A stretch of 64,000 bases of DNA from Castellaniella denitrificans (GTDB taxonomy: Bacteria; Pseudomonadota; Gammaproteobacteria; Burkholderiales; Burkholderiaceae_B): the NCBI RefSeq assembly GCF_027214045.1, contig NZ_JAPWHE010000004.1, positions 62,001 through 126,000 on the forward strand, read 5' to 3'. Position 1 is the stretch's first letter. Each line of letters starts with the position of its first letter. A model generated the notes under the pieces. The model had not been told where the DNA came from, made no database searches, and saw nothing but the letters and a program-made list of their open reading frames with translations. Shown here one piece after another: positions 15,829 to 24,903 of the stretch. Position numbers and translations under genes: made by a program.

Positions 15829-17279
15829 TTGGTGGGTGGCGCGGTGTTGTCTGTCACTGAATCGGTCAGTGCCCGTGTCTGGAGCAGCGTTTGCGCATAC
15901 AGTGCGTTCGCATTGGCTTCGACGGCCAGGCGGGCGATATTGGCTGTGATCTTTGCCTGCTTGGCTGCTTGAGCGGCAATTTCTTGCGCGATCTGGGCTT
16001 TGAGAGCCGTCAGGTCGGGGCCTGTGGGCAAGGGTCCGCCCGGCGCCAGAATGGTCAGCGCCCCGCCGATGGAGATGCCGGTGCTGTCAAGCGTCAGGGT
16101 GGTGGAGGGACCGAATTTGAGCTGGACGTTGCTGGCTGTTGCGCCCAGGGTGTTGCCGCCCTGTCCAAGGGAAGCGGCGTCCGAAGTCAGCCGCATGAAA
16201 GCGGTCGTGGCGACCGCGCTGACGCCGTTTGCCGTCGCGCTGACGGTATTGTTAGGATCGGCGGTCAGGGCGACACCGTTCGAGTCGGCCGTCAGGTTTG
16301 TGGTGGTGTTGATTCCTTGGGCGTCCGTGACCTGGAGCAGATGGCTGGGCGCCGACTGTCGATTTTCGCCACTCATGGTGGCCAGCCAGTTGCCGCCCCA
16401 GGACTGGATGTCTCCACCCGCATTGAGCCGGACTCGCGCGCCGGGGATCAGGGCGGCATCCGGCGCCTGCGCCGGGTTGAAATCGACGATGGTGGTGAGT
16501 GTCGGGTTTTTGGTGTAAGCGCGTTGTGCGGAGGTGGCTGAGATTTCGAGGGCTGCGGTGCTGACCGAGAGTCCCGCGGCCCCGCCGTTGACGGGGAGGG
16601 GACTGCGGACACCGAGAAATGCGGCGGGCAGTTTGTCCAGGGACAGGACGGACGGAGGATTGTCGGATAGCTGGTTGCTGGAAACTTTGGAGATGATGAT
16701 TCCGACGATCAGGCCGATTGCACTGAGGATGTTCATGCCCCCGTTGATCAGGGAGAACACATAGCCTGGAACCGGATTTTCCAGGGTCATGGTATTCGTG
16801 GGGTCGTCGTCCGGCACGGCCGCATTGGCCTCTTTGACTTTTTCCTCGTCCTTGGTTTTGTCCAGGGCGATGGCAATGCCCGTCGCAGCCAGCAGGGAGA
16901 TGACTTGTGCGCCGACGAGCACCCCCAGGATGGTCCGGAGGACCGCGATTTTTGCCGCGCCGGGGATGTCGTTGCCTGCGGACAGGACATTGTTGTTCAG
17001 GCCGTGGCTGGAGGCATCCTGGGCTTCTTGGACCGCGTGGCTTTTCTTGAATTCGACGCCGGCAGACAGGTTGGCGGACAGGTTGCCGCCAACGAACACG
17101 TCGGTTTTCATGGCAATCGTCAGATCGGTGAAAAGACCGATCGTGACGCTGTTCTTGACGCCGTACGTCAGATCGAAACTGGAGGCCGACGTGATGGTGG
17201 TGGCGCCGTTGCCGTACCAGGCGAAGTACTTTCCCTGGGTGTACAGGACCAGCCCGTTTTTGTCGCTGTCGTCTGCCAT
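15825..17279 (-). CDS. Unrecognised VgrG-associated protein: beta-repeats, two hydrophobic segments, helical tail; candidate effector or spike extension
   Basis: I do not recognise this 484-residue protein. Residues 15-78 are short alternating strands (for example NSVTIGLFTDLTIAMKTDVF) like the beta-helical tails of VgrG and spike proteins. Two strongly hydrophobic segments follow, about 111-139 and 173-198, separated by a charged stretch. Residues 220-410 are again beta-rich, with a run NVQLKFGPSTTLTLDSTGIS that resembles gp5-C-type VgrG repeats. About 425-465 is an alanine/glutamine-rich probable coiled coil. There is no signal peptide. It starts 22 bp after the short vgrG with GGAA upstream of the ATG and overlaps the DUF2169 adaptor gene by 4 bp. 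It may extend the spike, or be a membrane-active effector; both are inference. Confidence 0.75.
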   Translation of the reverse strand: MADDSDKNGLVLYTQGKYFAWYGNGATTITSASSFDLTYGVKNSVTIGLFTDLTIAMKTDVFVGGNLSANLSAGVEFKKSHAVQEAQDASSHGLNNNVLSAGNDIPGAAKIAVLRTILGVLVGAQVISLLAATGIAIALDKTKDEEKVKEANAAVPDDDPTNTMTLENPVPGYVFSLINGGMNILSAIGLIVGIIISKVSSNQLSDNPPSVLSLDKLPAAFLGVRSPLPVNGGAAGLSVSTAALEISATSAQRAYTKNPTLTTIVDFNPAQAPDAALIPGARVRLNAGGDIQSWGGNWLATMSGENRQSAPSHLLQVTDAQGINTTTNLTADSNGVALTADPNNTVSATANGVSAVATTAFMRLTSDAASLGQGGNTLGATASNVQLKFGPSTTLTLDSTGISIGGALTILAPGGPLPTGPDLTALKAQIAQEIAAQAAKQAKITANIARLAVEANANALYAQTLLQTRALTDSVTDNTAPPTK

Positions 17280-17301
17280 GATTTTCCGGAAAAATGGGGG
17301 G

Positions 17302-18936
17302 TTAGATCGAGCTCAGGGCCGCCATGGGGTCATTCGGTGGCGAGGGGGCCTGACTGTCGGACTGCCCCTGGGGGATCGTGCCGATGTAGACCATGGAGCT
17401 TTTGACGGGCGAATACATTCCGAAGAACTCCTTGCCGGGCCGATCGGACATGTTCAGGTAGTTGCCGCTGACCGAACGGATCGCGTTGCTGGTCTGATTG
17501 ACCCGGTTCACGATGCTCGGGTGTTCGGAGTTGGGCACGGCGGAGAGAATGACGGGCTGGTCCGGATCCCCCTGGTTGAAGGCCAGCAGCACCTCGGAGC
17601 CGCGTCGCAGTGGAAAGTGCATGCCTTCGCTGCTGCCGGCATAGGGGGAAGCCATGCGCAACCATGAAGAGCCCTTGTTCAGCGGTTTGTCGGACAGATC
17701 ATAGGGCAACTGGACCTTGTACTGGCCGAACTCGTTGATTTCGGCCAGTTTGCCGCTGCCCTCGGCATCAACCCAGGCGCTGAGGATGCCGCTGATGACC
17801 GGACGGGGCGTAACCCGGGGCGACCGGTATTGTAGGCCCGCAGGGATTGCCTGGAATTCCGCCGCATAGGTGGAGCCTTGTTCGCTGCGGTTGTAGGCGG
17901 TGTTTTTGCCTGCAAGCACCACGCCGGCCTGGGATCCGCGGTGCTGGACGCTGGTGATCAGGTAGCGGGTGTTGCAACTGTCCCGGAAATGATGGGTGAC
18001 TTCCAGGAAGTAGCCGCTGCGCAGGCCCGTTGCCGGGGAACTGCCATGGTAGACGGTGCCTTGGGCATCGATTGCCTGGGCGCAGATGTCGGCCAGTTGT
18101 CGGGCGTGTTCCGGCGTGCGCAGGTTTTGCCCGTAGAGCATGTATGTGCCCTGGGTGCCCTGGGGGATGCGGCTCTGGTGCCGGACGTCGTCGGCCAGGC
18201 TGGCCTTGCGGTAATTGAAGTCCTGTACCAGGGTGGCGCCCGGCAGTTGCTTCTTGCGGCAGGTAAAAGCGGTGACGCAGCTGTCCTGGCGGTCGGTCTG
18301 GACGTTTTCGGGCGGGGTGTAGCGCAGTGTGGTGACGGCGGCCGGCTGTGCTTCCCGGTGATCGAGGATCGTCAGCACTTCACCCGAGGGGCTGCTGTCG
18401 TGGTCGAAGTAATAGTACAGACCTTCCTGTTCCATCCAGCGCGAGAGGAAATTGAAGTCGCTCTCCTGGAACTGGCAGATGAAGCTGCGTTCGCGGTAGG
18501 CCTGCGGGTTTTTCAGCAGCAGGCGCACATCCGGACCGCGTAGATTGTTGCGTTGCAGGATTTGCGGGATCAGCTGCGGCACGGTCTGTTCGTTCAGATA
18601 GACTTCGTTGAGCTGATTGAGGCTGGCTTTCCAGAGCCGGGGTACCAGGGTGACCTGGTAGAAGTAGGCCTGGTCGACGCAGCCCAGCTGTTCGATGCTG
18701 GCCAGCATGCCATGGTAGGGCGTGGTCCGCGCGGCGTCCCGGGATCGGATGGTCAGGGTGGCGGTGGCCTGCAGCGCGGCATCCAGATCGATGTCGCCTT
18801 GGTCGCTGACCAGGGTCAATTGAAACTCGAAGGGCTGGGAGATGGCCTCGTGGCCTTCCAGGCGGATGACCTGGAACAAGGCGGGCGACGGGGTGAGCGC
18901 GAAGGTGAAGATCAGTTCTTTGTCGGCGATGGCCAT
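17302..18936 (-). CDS. vgrG: VgrG (TssI), T6SS spike protein, short form
   Basis: This 544-residue VgrG forms the trimeric spike at the tip of the Hcp tube. The gp27-like base (about residues 1-370) has FICQFQESDFNFLSRWMEQE and YYYFDHD. It is followed by the gp5-like OB domain (about 380-480), with NKGSSWLRMASPYAG and a segment FPLRRGSEVLLAFNQGDPDQP typical of the family. After this the protein ends within about 60 residues, so the long beta-helical needle and any DUF2345 or toxin extension are missing. The next gene encodes similar beta repeats and may supply that part. The ATG at 18936 has AAGGA five bases upstream. It lies 79 bp after tssG. Confidence 0.95.
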   Translation of the reverse strand: MAIADKELIFTFALTPSPALFQVIRLEGHEAISQPFEFQLTLVSDQGDIDLDAALQATATLTIRSRDAARTTPYHGMLASIEQLGCVDQAYFYQVTLVPRLWKASLNQLNEVYLNEQTVPQLIPQILQRNNLRGPDVRLLLKNPQAYRERSFICQFQESDFNFLSRWMEQEGLYYYFDHDSSPSGEVLTILDHREAQPAAVTTLRYTPPENVQTDRQDSCVTAFTCRKKQLPGATLVQDFNYRKASLADDVRHQSRIPQGTQGTYMLYGQNLRTPEHARQLADICAQAIDAQGTVYHGSSPATGLRSGYFLEVTHHFRDSCNTRYLITSVQHRGSQAGVVLAGKNTAYNRSEQGSTYAAEFQAIPAGLQYRSPRVTPRPVISGILSAWVDAEGSGKLAEINEFGQYKVQLPYDLSDKPLNKGSSWLRMASPYAGSSEGMHFPLRRGSEVLLAFNQGDPDQPVILSAVPNSEHPSIVNRVNQTSNAIRSVSGNYLNMSDRPGKEFFGMYSPVKSSMVYIGTIPQGQSDSQAPSPPNDPMAALSSI

Positions 18937-19015
18937 GGCGATCCTTCGTGAGGCTGGCTTCGGGCGGTGGAAAAAACCTGTATGGCTGTCGTCCCGGTGG
19001 TCTTTACGCCATGGT

Positions 19016-19996
19016 TCATAGCGTGAAAGTCAGCGACTGGTAGGCGCGCGTGTCACCGGCCGGCAACCAGCTGGTTCTGCCCAGCGATCCCCAGGCCTTC
19101 GTGCCCAGATGCAGCAGGCCCACGACGCCGGGAGCCGGTTGCAGCACCAGGCGGATGTGCAAAGGGGTCATGAGATAGTAACGAACCAGGAACTTTAGTT
19201 CCTCGAAGGCATCACCGCCCGGCAGCAGGCGGGGAAACAGGTCGGCATCGATCTGGCTGATGCGCACGGTGAGGTTGCTGGTACGGCAGCGGATTTCGCT
19301 GCCCAGGTGGGCGTCGTCGCCCAGGGTGCAATTCTGCAGGCCGAGGGTCAGCCGCTGCGGCTGCGGGATGGGTTGTTTGCGGATGTCTTGCTGGATGACT
19401 TCGATGTCGGTGTCCGGATGCAGCGCGGCAATGATGGTCTGCAGGCCCATGGCCGAACGCGGATGCTGGCTGAACAGGCCGGCGAAGCGCAGCAGGTGCG
19501 AAACCCCGGGGCGATTCAGGTAGCGCAGGGGGCGGCAGATGCCTACGAAGGTGTGGAAGATCTCCAGCAGCCGGTCGTCGCCGAATTCCTTGATGCGGAT
19601 GTGGGCGCGGGATTTCAGCCAGGCCCGGAAAAACAGCGGGTACAGCGTCTGGCCGACAATGTCGAGGAAATCCCGATTGCTGTGGCGGCCATCGTGACGC
19701 TCGTCCAGCAGGTCTTCGGTGTAGAAATTGGGCAGCGGGGATGTGACCCCGTACAGGCCCAGGAAATTGGCGGTCAAGCGGTACTGGCCAGGGGCGGTTT
19801 CCTCGATGCCACTGAGGTCCATGCCTGGAAAGTCCAGACTGAGGTGGGGCCGTGTCCGGATGTCGGGTTCGCTGTCCGGGGTCGGGCGCGGCAGCAGCCG
19901 CAGCAGCCGGTAGGCCTGCGAAAATGCGAACCGCCCGCCCTGCGAGAGCAGCCGAGTCTTTAAAGGACTGTCTTGAGTCCCATGCGCATCGGCCAT
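19016..19996 (-). CDS. tssG: TssG, T6SS baseplate protein
   Basis: This 326-residue TssG (VasB-type, formerly ImpH) protein is part of the baseplate wedge with TssF and TssE in the cytoplasm. It has the family opening (GGRFAFSQAYRLLRLL), the central YGVTSPLPNFYTEDLL and the C-terminal MTPLHIRLVLQP. Length is near the usual 310-350. I chose the ATG at 19996 (MADAHGTQ); it overlaps the end of tssF by 37 bp, which fits translational coupling. A longer frame to 20095 would run deep into tssF. It is followed after 79 bp by vgrG. Confidence 0.93.
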   Translation of the reverse strand: MADAHGTQDSPLKTRLLSQGGRFAFSQAYRLLRLLPRPTPDSEPDIRTRPHLSLDFPGMDLSGIEETAPGQYRLTANFLGLYGVTSPLPNFYTEDLLDERHDGRHSNRDFLDIVGQTLYPLFFRAWLKSRAHIRIKEFGDDRLLEIFHTFVGICRPLRYLNRPGVSHLLRFAGLFSQHPRSAMGLQTIIAALHPDTDIEVIQQDIRKQPIPQPQRLTLGLQNCTLGDDAHLGSEIRCRTSNLTVRISQIDADLFPRLLPGGDAFEELKFLVRYYLMTPLHIRLVLQPAPGVVGLLHLGTKAWGSLGRTSWLPAGDTRAYQSLTFTL

Positions 19997-21690
19997 GTGA
20001 ATCGGGTTCCTGTGTTTTTGTCGTGGATTTCGAAACGGGTGTAGGTGTTGATGCTGATGTAGCTGGCGAGGAATCGGTCCAGTACGCAGCCCCAAAGATA
20101 GAGGGTGCCCGTTCCCGGCCAGTTTTTCTCGTCGCAGCTGAGCACGATATGTTGGCCCTGCAACAGGCTGCCGCGCACCAGGCGGGACTCGGGCGTGATG
20201 GAGAGGTCCAGCAGGCCTTCGATTTGTCTTTCATTGGCGCTGCGCACGCTGTTGTCGTGGGAGCAGGTGGAGTTGTACAGGTGCAGGATGGCACGCAGAT
20301 TGTCGATGCTGGCCAGCGACAGCAGATTCAGCGTGGTATGGCTGATCACGTCCCACAGCAGCTTTTCGCCGTGCGGCGGGTCGATGGCCGCCGTGACGGG
20401 TGTGATGTTCCGGAATGTGAAGCGTTCGGGCGAGGAACTGGTGGGCCGGGAAATGTCGCCCAGCTTCAGTCGCTCGGGCAGTGTCCGGTTGGTGCAGGTC
20501 AGGGTGAGCGAGAGCGTTTCGTTGGCTGGCACGTTCTGCTGATCGTAGACCACCGACAGGTAGGTGTTGATGGTGTTGCCCACGATGGCCGGCCGGATTG
20601 AAGTGCGGTAGCTGGCCTGGGCCGAATGGCGTGCGTGGGACAGCAAGGAAAACGGGACATAGGACCGGGGAGGCGCGCCGCCTTGCTGGTAACCGCTGAC
20701 CGAGTCGATGGAGTAGATCTGGTGATGGGCGCGTTGCGTGCCGTGGGGCAGGACCGGATACTCCGACAGCTCGTGGTCGAGCTTGATGGGCTCGGCTTCG
20801 GTGGCGAACAGGTTGACCACCGGCGTGACATGCAGGGCGAAGTTGCGAGTGCTCAGGGACGGGAGGTCCTGGTTGTTCCTGGACAGAAAGAACTCGATCC
20901 GGAAGCGGCTGCCCTGGAGGATGCCATTGCCCTTGTCCAGGCCGGTCAGTTCGATGAACAGGAATTTCTGCGGCATGAACAGCAGTTCCTGCATCCAGCT
21001 GAAGGCGGGAAATGCATTGTCGGGATAGGGCAACAGGGGTTCGTCGAAGCCGGGGGTGCCGAGTTTCGGGGGCAGTGACACGGTGTGGCCGGCTTGGTCG
21101 CGCAGGCGCAGGGACTGGACCTGGTTGTTGAGCAGCATGAAAAGATTGGCCGCATCGACGGGGTCGCCCGTCAGGAACAGCCGCAGGCGGTCCGGCAGGG
21201 CGGGCGCGTCCGAGGCGCCGGGCGCGTGGAATTGCAGTTGCAGGACGTGGTTGCCGTCCTGGGTTTTTTCCGTGTTGACGGATTCCAGTGTGAGGGGCGC
21301 GATGTGCAACCTGGCTGTGGTGCGGAAGAGGCAGGAAATGCCTTCCAGGGGCGTGGCGGCGATCTCGGTGCCGGCCTCGATCACGGTCGTTTCATTGAGT
21401 GGGGCCTTGGGTGCGAAGGCCACCATCGAGGTCGCGGGCAGTGGTCGCAGGAACTGAGGCACCAGGACGCTGGCAAGTTCCTGGACGATTTCGGGAAATT
21501 CGTCGTCCAGTTTTTGACGCGTCAGGCCGTTCAGGAAGGCCACGCCCTCTAGCAGGCGTTCGACATCCGGGTCGGTCGATACCGATCCCAGCATCGGGGC
21601 AACCGCGGGGTTGGCCTGGGCAAATTCCAACGAGTGGGTGCGCAGGTGGGCGAGCTCGGTAGCGTAGAACCGGTTGAAGCGGGTGGCCAT
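19960..21690 (-). CDS. tssF: TssF, T6SS baseplate protein
   Basis: This 576-residue TssF (VasA-type, formerly ImpG) is the main scaffold of the baseplate wedge and binds TssG, TssK and TssE. The start MATRFNRFYATELAHLR and the region LTRQKLDDEFPEIVQELASVL are hallmarks of the family, and length is in the normal range (about 580-620). The ATG at 21690 is preferred over an in-frame TTG six codons upstream because it gives the conserved N-terminus. It is the first gene of the long minus-strand T6SS operon and is divergent from tssE. Confidence 0.95.
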   Translation of the reverse strand: MATRFNRFYATELAHLRTHSLEFAQANPAVAPMLGSVSTDPDVERLLEGVAFLNGLTRQKLDDEFPEIVQELASVLVPQFLRPLPATSMVAFAPKAPLNETTVIEAGTEIAATPLEGISCLFRTTARLHIAPLTLESVNTEKTQDGNHVLQLQFHAPGASDAPALPDRLRLFLTGDPVDAANLFMLLNNQVQSLRLRDQAGHTVSLPPKLGTPGFDEPLLPYPDNAFPAFSWMQELLFMPQKFLFIELTGLDKGNGILQGSRFRIEFFLSRNNQDLPSLSTRNFALHVTPVVNLFATEAEPIKLDHELSEYPVLPHGTQRAHHQIYSIDSVSGYQQGGAPPRSYVPFSLLSHARHSAQASYRTSIRPAIVGNTINTYLSVVYDQQNVPANETLSLTLTCTNRTLPERLKLGDISRPTSSSPERFTFRNITPVTAAIDPPHGEKLLWDVISHTTLNLLSLASIDNLRAILHLYNSTCSHDNSVRSANERQIEGLLDLSITPESRLVRGSLLQGQHIVLSCDEKNWPGTGTLYLWGCVLDRFLASYISINTYTRFEIHDKNTGTRFTWPMRMGLKTVL

Positions 21691-21805
21691 GGGTAAGATT
21701 AGAGGCAATCGAGCCGTCGATGGTGCCGGATGCCACGGATGGGTGTCAAGGGAGTAGGATACGTGTTTCCCCCCGATTCAGGGGGTTTGTGTGAGAGAAC
21801 CCGGC
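21691..21805. promoter_or_regulatory. Divergent promoter region between tssF and tssE
   Basis: This 115-bp gap should drive both halves of the T6SS cluster. On the minus strand a perfect TTGACA (plus 21744-21749) points toward tssF, but no good -10 lies 16-18 bp downstream, which is compatible with activator dependence. On the plus strand TAGGAT (21755-21760) is a possible -10 for tssE with no clear -35. I found no convincing sigma-54 GG-N10-GC element. Promoter activity is inferred. Confidence 0.4.
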
Positions 21806-22243
21806 ATGAGCCAGATCCGCTTGTTGGAACGCCTGACCCATTTCGAAGACCCCGGTTTGTCCGATGGCGTTTCTCCAGATCGCCAGCTTTCGGAATCCAT
21901 CGGGCTGCATCTCACGCGGCTGCTCAATACGCGGGCGGGTTCGGTGCCCATCGATGCCCAGTATGGATTGGCCGACATGAGCAATATTGCGGGCTCTTTC
22001 GCCGTCGGGACATCCGAGGCCCTGTCCGAGGCGATCTTGCGCCAGATCAGCCTGTACGAGCCGCGATTGCGGCAATGCCGGATTTCTGTCTCGTCCGAGC
22101 GCCGGGACGTGATCGCCTTGCGTTTCGAACTGAGCGGCCTGCTGGCGGCCAGCCGCGCGAATGCGCCAGACCTGCCGTTCTCGGTCAGTTTGCGGATCAA
22201 TTCGGCCGGCCGGATCTTCGTCGACCGGCTGGCGCGGCATTGA
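21806..22243 (+). CDS. tssE: TssE, gp25-like T6SS baseplate protein
   Basis: This 145-residue gp25-like protein completes the TssFGE baseplate wedge and staples sheath to baseplate. The conserved EPR motif (ISLYEPRLRQC) and the N-terminal MSQIRLLERL are present. Length is typical (about 135-180). The ATG at 21806 gives the usual start; an in-frame GTG at 21791 is possible. It is transcribed away from tssF and all other T6SS genes, whereas tssE usually lies in line with tssB-C-F-G. It ends in a 16-bp perfect stem that spans its stop codon and faces maeB 41 bp further on. Confidence 0.93.
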   Translation: MSQIRLLERLTHFEDPGLSDGVSPDRQLSESIGLHLTRLLNTRAGSVPIDAQYGLADMSNIAGSFAVGTSEALSEAILRQISLYEPRLRQCRISVSSERRDVIALRFELSGLLAASRANAPDLPFSVSLRINSAGRIFVDRLARH

Positions 22244-22261
22244 AGGCCGCGCCAGCCGGTC
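22223..22261. terminator. Long perfect hairpin over the tssE stop codon (bidirectional terminator candidate)
   Basis: The arms 22223-22238 and 22246-22261 pair perfectly over 16 bp with a 7-nt loop that contains the TGA of tssE. It lies between the convergent tssE and maeB. No T-run follows on either strand, so it is not a textbook intrinsic terminator; it may act with Rho or protect 3' ends. Confidence 0.5.
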
Positions 22262-22284
22262 GGTCCCGCGGTCCTGCGGGTTGA

Positions 22285-24579
22285 TCAGACCGTTTCGCCC
22301 GCCTCCTGCTGGGCATCCACCACCGCCAGGGCCGTCATGTTGACGATCCGGCGCACCGTGGAACTGGTGGTCAGGATGTGCACCGGGCGCGCGGCGCCCA
22401 GCAGCACCGGACCCATCGCCACCCCGTGGCTGCCGGTCATCTTCAGCATGTTGTAGGTGATGTTGCCGGCGTCCAGGTTGGGCATGATCAGCAGGTTGGC
22501 CGGCCCTTTCAGCGCGGTGTCGGGGTAGGCCTTGACGCGGATGGTCTCGGACAGGGCCGAGTCCGCGTGCATTTCGCCGTCGACCTCCAGTTCGGGGGCG
22601 CGCTCGGCGATCAGGCGCCGGGCCTCAGCCATCTTGCGGGAGGACGCCGAGGGGCGGCTGCCGAAGTTGGAATGCGAGAGCAGGGCGACCTTGGGCACGA
22701 TGCCGAAGCGGCGGACCTCCTCGGCGGCCTGGATCGTCATGTCGGCGACCTGCTCGGCGGTGGGGTCTTCATTGACGTGCGTGTCGCAGATGAACAGGGT
22801 CTGCGTGGGCAGCATCAAGACGTTCATGGCCGCATAAGTGCGCGCCGTGGGCTTCAGGCCGATGACTTCCTCGACGTACTTCAACTGGTTGTCGAAGCGG
22901 CTGGCCACGCCGCAGATCATCGCGTCGGCGTCGCCGCGCTGCAGCAGCATCACCCCGATCAGGGAGTTGTGCTTGCGGACCATGGCCTTGGCGATGTCGG
23001 GCGTGACGCCGTCGCGGCCGCGCAGCTTGTAGTAGGCGCTCCAGGTCTCGTTGAAGCGCGAGTCGTCCTCGGGATTGACGATTTCCACATTCTGGCCCGG
23101 CGTCAGTCGCAGGCCGAACTTCTGGATGCGCATGTCGATCACGGCAGGGCGGCCGATCAGGATCGGTCGCGCGAAGCCCTCGTCCAGCACCGTCTGGGCG
23201 GCGCGCAGGACGCGTTCGTCCTCGCCGTCGGCGTAGATCACGCGCTTGGGCGCGGACTTCGCCTGGCGGAACAGGGGGCGCATCAGTTGGCCGGAGTGGT
23301 AGACGATGCTCATCAGGGACTGCCGGTAGGCGTCCATGTCCTCGATGGGGCGACGGGCCACGCCGGAGGCCGCCGCAGCCTCGGCGATGGCCGGGGCGAT
23401 CTTGACGATCAGGCGCGGATCGAAGGGCTTGGGGATGATGTATTCCGGACCGAAGGACAGATCCTGGTCGGCATAGGCGCCCGCGACCTCGGCGCTGCTC
23501 TCGGCCTGGGCCAGATCGGCGATGGCCTTGACGCAGGCCAGCTTCATTTCTTCGTTGATGACGGTGGCGCCGCAATCCATCGCGCCCCGGAAGATGAAGG
23601 GGAAGCACAGCACGTTGTTGACCTGGTTCGGGTAGTCCGAACGGCCGGTGGCGATGATGCAGTCGGGCCGGGCGGCCTTGGCGTCCTCGGGGCGGATCTC
23701 GGGGTCGGGGTTGGCCAGTGCCAGGATCAGCGGACGGTCGGCCATGGTGCGCACCATGTCCTGGGTCAGCACGCCGGGGGCCGAGCAGCCCAGGAACACG
23801 TCGGCGCCCCGGCAGACGTCGGCCAGGGTGCGGGCGTCGGTCTTCTGGGCGTAGCGGGCCTTGTTGGGCTCCATCTTCTCGTCGCGGCCTTCCCAGATCA
23901 CGCCGCGCGAATCGACCACGAAGACGTTCTCCTGCGAGACGCCGAGCTTGACCATGAGATCCAGGCAGGCGATGGCGGCGGCGCCCGCGCCCGAGCACAC
24001 CAGCTTGACCTGGCCGATGTCCTTGCCCACGACCTTCAGGCCGTTCAGGACGGCGGCCGAGGAGATGATGGCGGTGCCATGCTGGTCGTCGTGGAAGACG
24101 GGGATCTTCATGCGCTCGCGCAGCTTCTTCTCGATGTAGAAGCATTCAGGCGCCTTGATGTCCTCCAGGTTGATCCCGCCCAGCGTCGGTTCCAGGGCGG
24201 CGATGATGTCGACCAGCTTGTCCGGGTCGTGCTCGTCCAGTTCGATATCGAAGACGTCGATGCCGGCGAACTTCTTGAACAGGCAGCCCTTGCCCTCCAT
24301 GACGGGCTTGGCCGCCAGCGGGCCGATGTTGCCCAGGCCGAGCACGGCGGTGCCGTTGGTGACCACGCCGACCAGGTTGGCGCGCGAGGTGTACTTGGCG
24401 GCGGCGGCCTCGCCTTCGGCGTGGATGGTCATGCTGGCGGTCGCCACGCCCGGGGAATAGGCCAGGGTCAGGTCGTCCTGATTGGCCAGGGGCTTGGTCG
24501 GCACCACGGAGATCTTCCCGGGGGTGGGGAAGGCGTGGTAATCGAGCGCCATCTTGGCGCGATCGTCTTTCAGGTCCAT
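22285..24579 (-). CDS. maeB: NADP-dependent malic enzyme, MaeB type
   Basis: This 764-residue hybrid malic enzyme decarboxylates malate to pyruvate with NADP reduction. The malic-enzyme N-terminal and NAD-binding domains cover about residues 1-425, for example [20 protein letters not shown] and [17 protein letters not shown] phosphotransacetylase-like C-terminal domain (about 430-764) in MaeB proteins mainly regulates activity, usually by acetyl-CoA. The ATG at 24579 ([17 protein letters not shown]) matches the E. coli MaeB start and has AGGAG/AGGCAG upstream; an in-frame ATG at 24615 would add 12 residues. It is divergent from odhA and convergent with tssE. This links the pyruvate and malate pools beside 2-oxoglutarate dehydrogenase genes. 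Confidence 0.95.
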   Translation of the reverse strand: MDLKDDRAKMALDYHAFPTPGKISVVPTKPLANQDDLTLAYSPGVATASMTIHAEGEAAAAKYTSRANLVGVVTNGTAVLGLGNIGPLAAKPVMEGKGCLFKKFAGIDVFDIELDEHDPDKLVDIIAALEPTLGGINLEDIKAPECFYIEKKLRERMKIPVFHDDQHGTAIISSAAVLNGLKVVGKDIGQVKLVCSGAGAAAIACLDLMVKLGVSQENVFVVDSRGVIWEGRDEKMEPNKARYAQKTDARTLADVCRGADVFLGCSAPGVLTQDMVRTMADRPLILALANPDPEIRPEDAKAARPDCIIATGRSDYPNQVNNVLCFPFIFRGAMDCGATVINEEMKLACVKAIADLAQAESSAEVAGAYADQDLSFGPEYIIPKPFDPRLIVKIAPAIAEAAAASGVARRPIEDMDAYRQSLMSIVYHSGQLMRPLFRQAKSAPKRVIYADGEDERVLRAAQTVLDEGFARPILIGRPAVIDMRIQKFGLRLTPGQNVEIVNPEDDSRFNETWSAYYKLRGRDGVTPDIAKAMVRKHNSLIGVMLLQRGDADAMICGVASRFDNQLKYVEEVIGLKPTARTYAAMNVLMLPTQTLFICDTHVNEDPTAEQVADMTIQAAEEVRRFGIVPKVALLSHSNFGSRPSASSRKMAEARRLIAERAPELEVDGEMHADSALSETIRVKAYPDTALKGPANLLIMPNLDAGNITYNMLKMTGSHGVAMGPVLLGAARPVHILTTSSTVRRIVNMTALAVVDAQQEAGETV

Positions 24580-24903
24580 GACTGCCTGTGCTCCTGCTGG
24601 TGTCGTTTCATTCATGTCGCCGCGAGGGAAGGGTTCCAGTCGACCCGCTTCCGCCCGGTTGTTTGTTGAAGTGTTTGTTAATTCCAACGCCAACCGGACG
24701 AAAAACGGCCTGGAACGGGCGTTTTCGGCCGATCAGTTTAAACCCATGCCATCGGACGGGTATACTTTTGCCTTAATACGGCTTATGCAAGGCGTCGTAC
24801 CGTTGCCTTCTGCCCCTGCTATCCGCCCATCGGTCTGGCCGAGTCGCGGAAGGTTGATCAATCTGCATCGTTCGGGTGAAGCACCCGTCAGGTGAAGCAC
24901 ACA
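24580..24903. promoter_or_regulatory. 324-bp divergent regulatory region between maeB and odhA
   Basis: No gene is seen here. A TATACT at 24761-24766 is the best -10 candidate toward odhA, with only a poor -35. An imperfect hairpin (24699-24707 with 24720-24727, one-base bulge) lies upstream. Direct repeats TGTTTGTT at 24660-24667 and 24672-24679 could bind a regulator of maeB. AGGTGAAG about nine bases before the odhA ATG is the ribosome site. It is the only gap over 300 bp in the window; the functions are inferred. Confidence 0.5.

Noticed and set aside
14140-15972. A 610-codon plus-strand frame opposite the DUF2169-pentapeptide gene
   Set aside because: It mirrors repeat codons of the pentapeptide region (periodic GQI/GLA-like words) and has no start context; a shadow of the true gene.
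21691-21805. Possible sigma-54 promoter for the T6SS operon
   Set aside because: TGGCAT-type sequence is present but the -24 GG and -12 GC are not at the required spacing.
22378-24669. A 763-codon plus-strand frame opposite maeB
   Set aside because: The minus-strand malic enzyme is complete with all motifs; the plus frame is rich in H, G, D and V as usual for antisense GC-rich frames.
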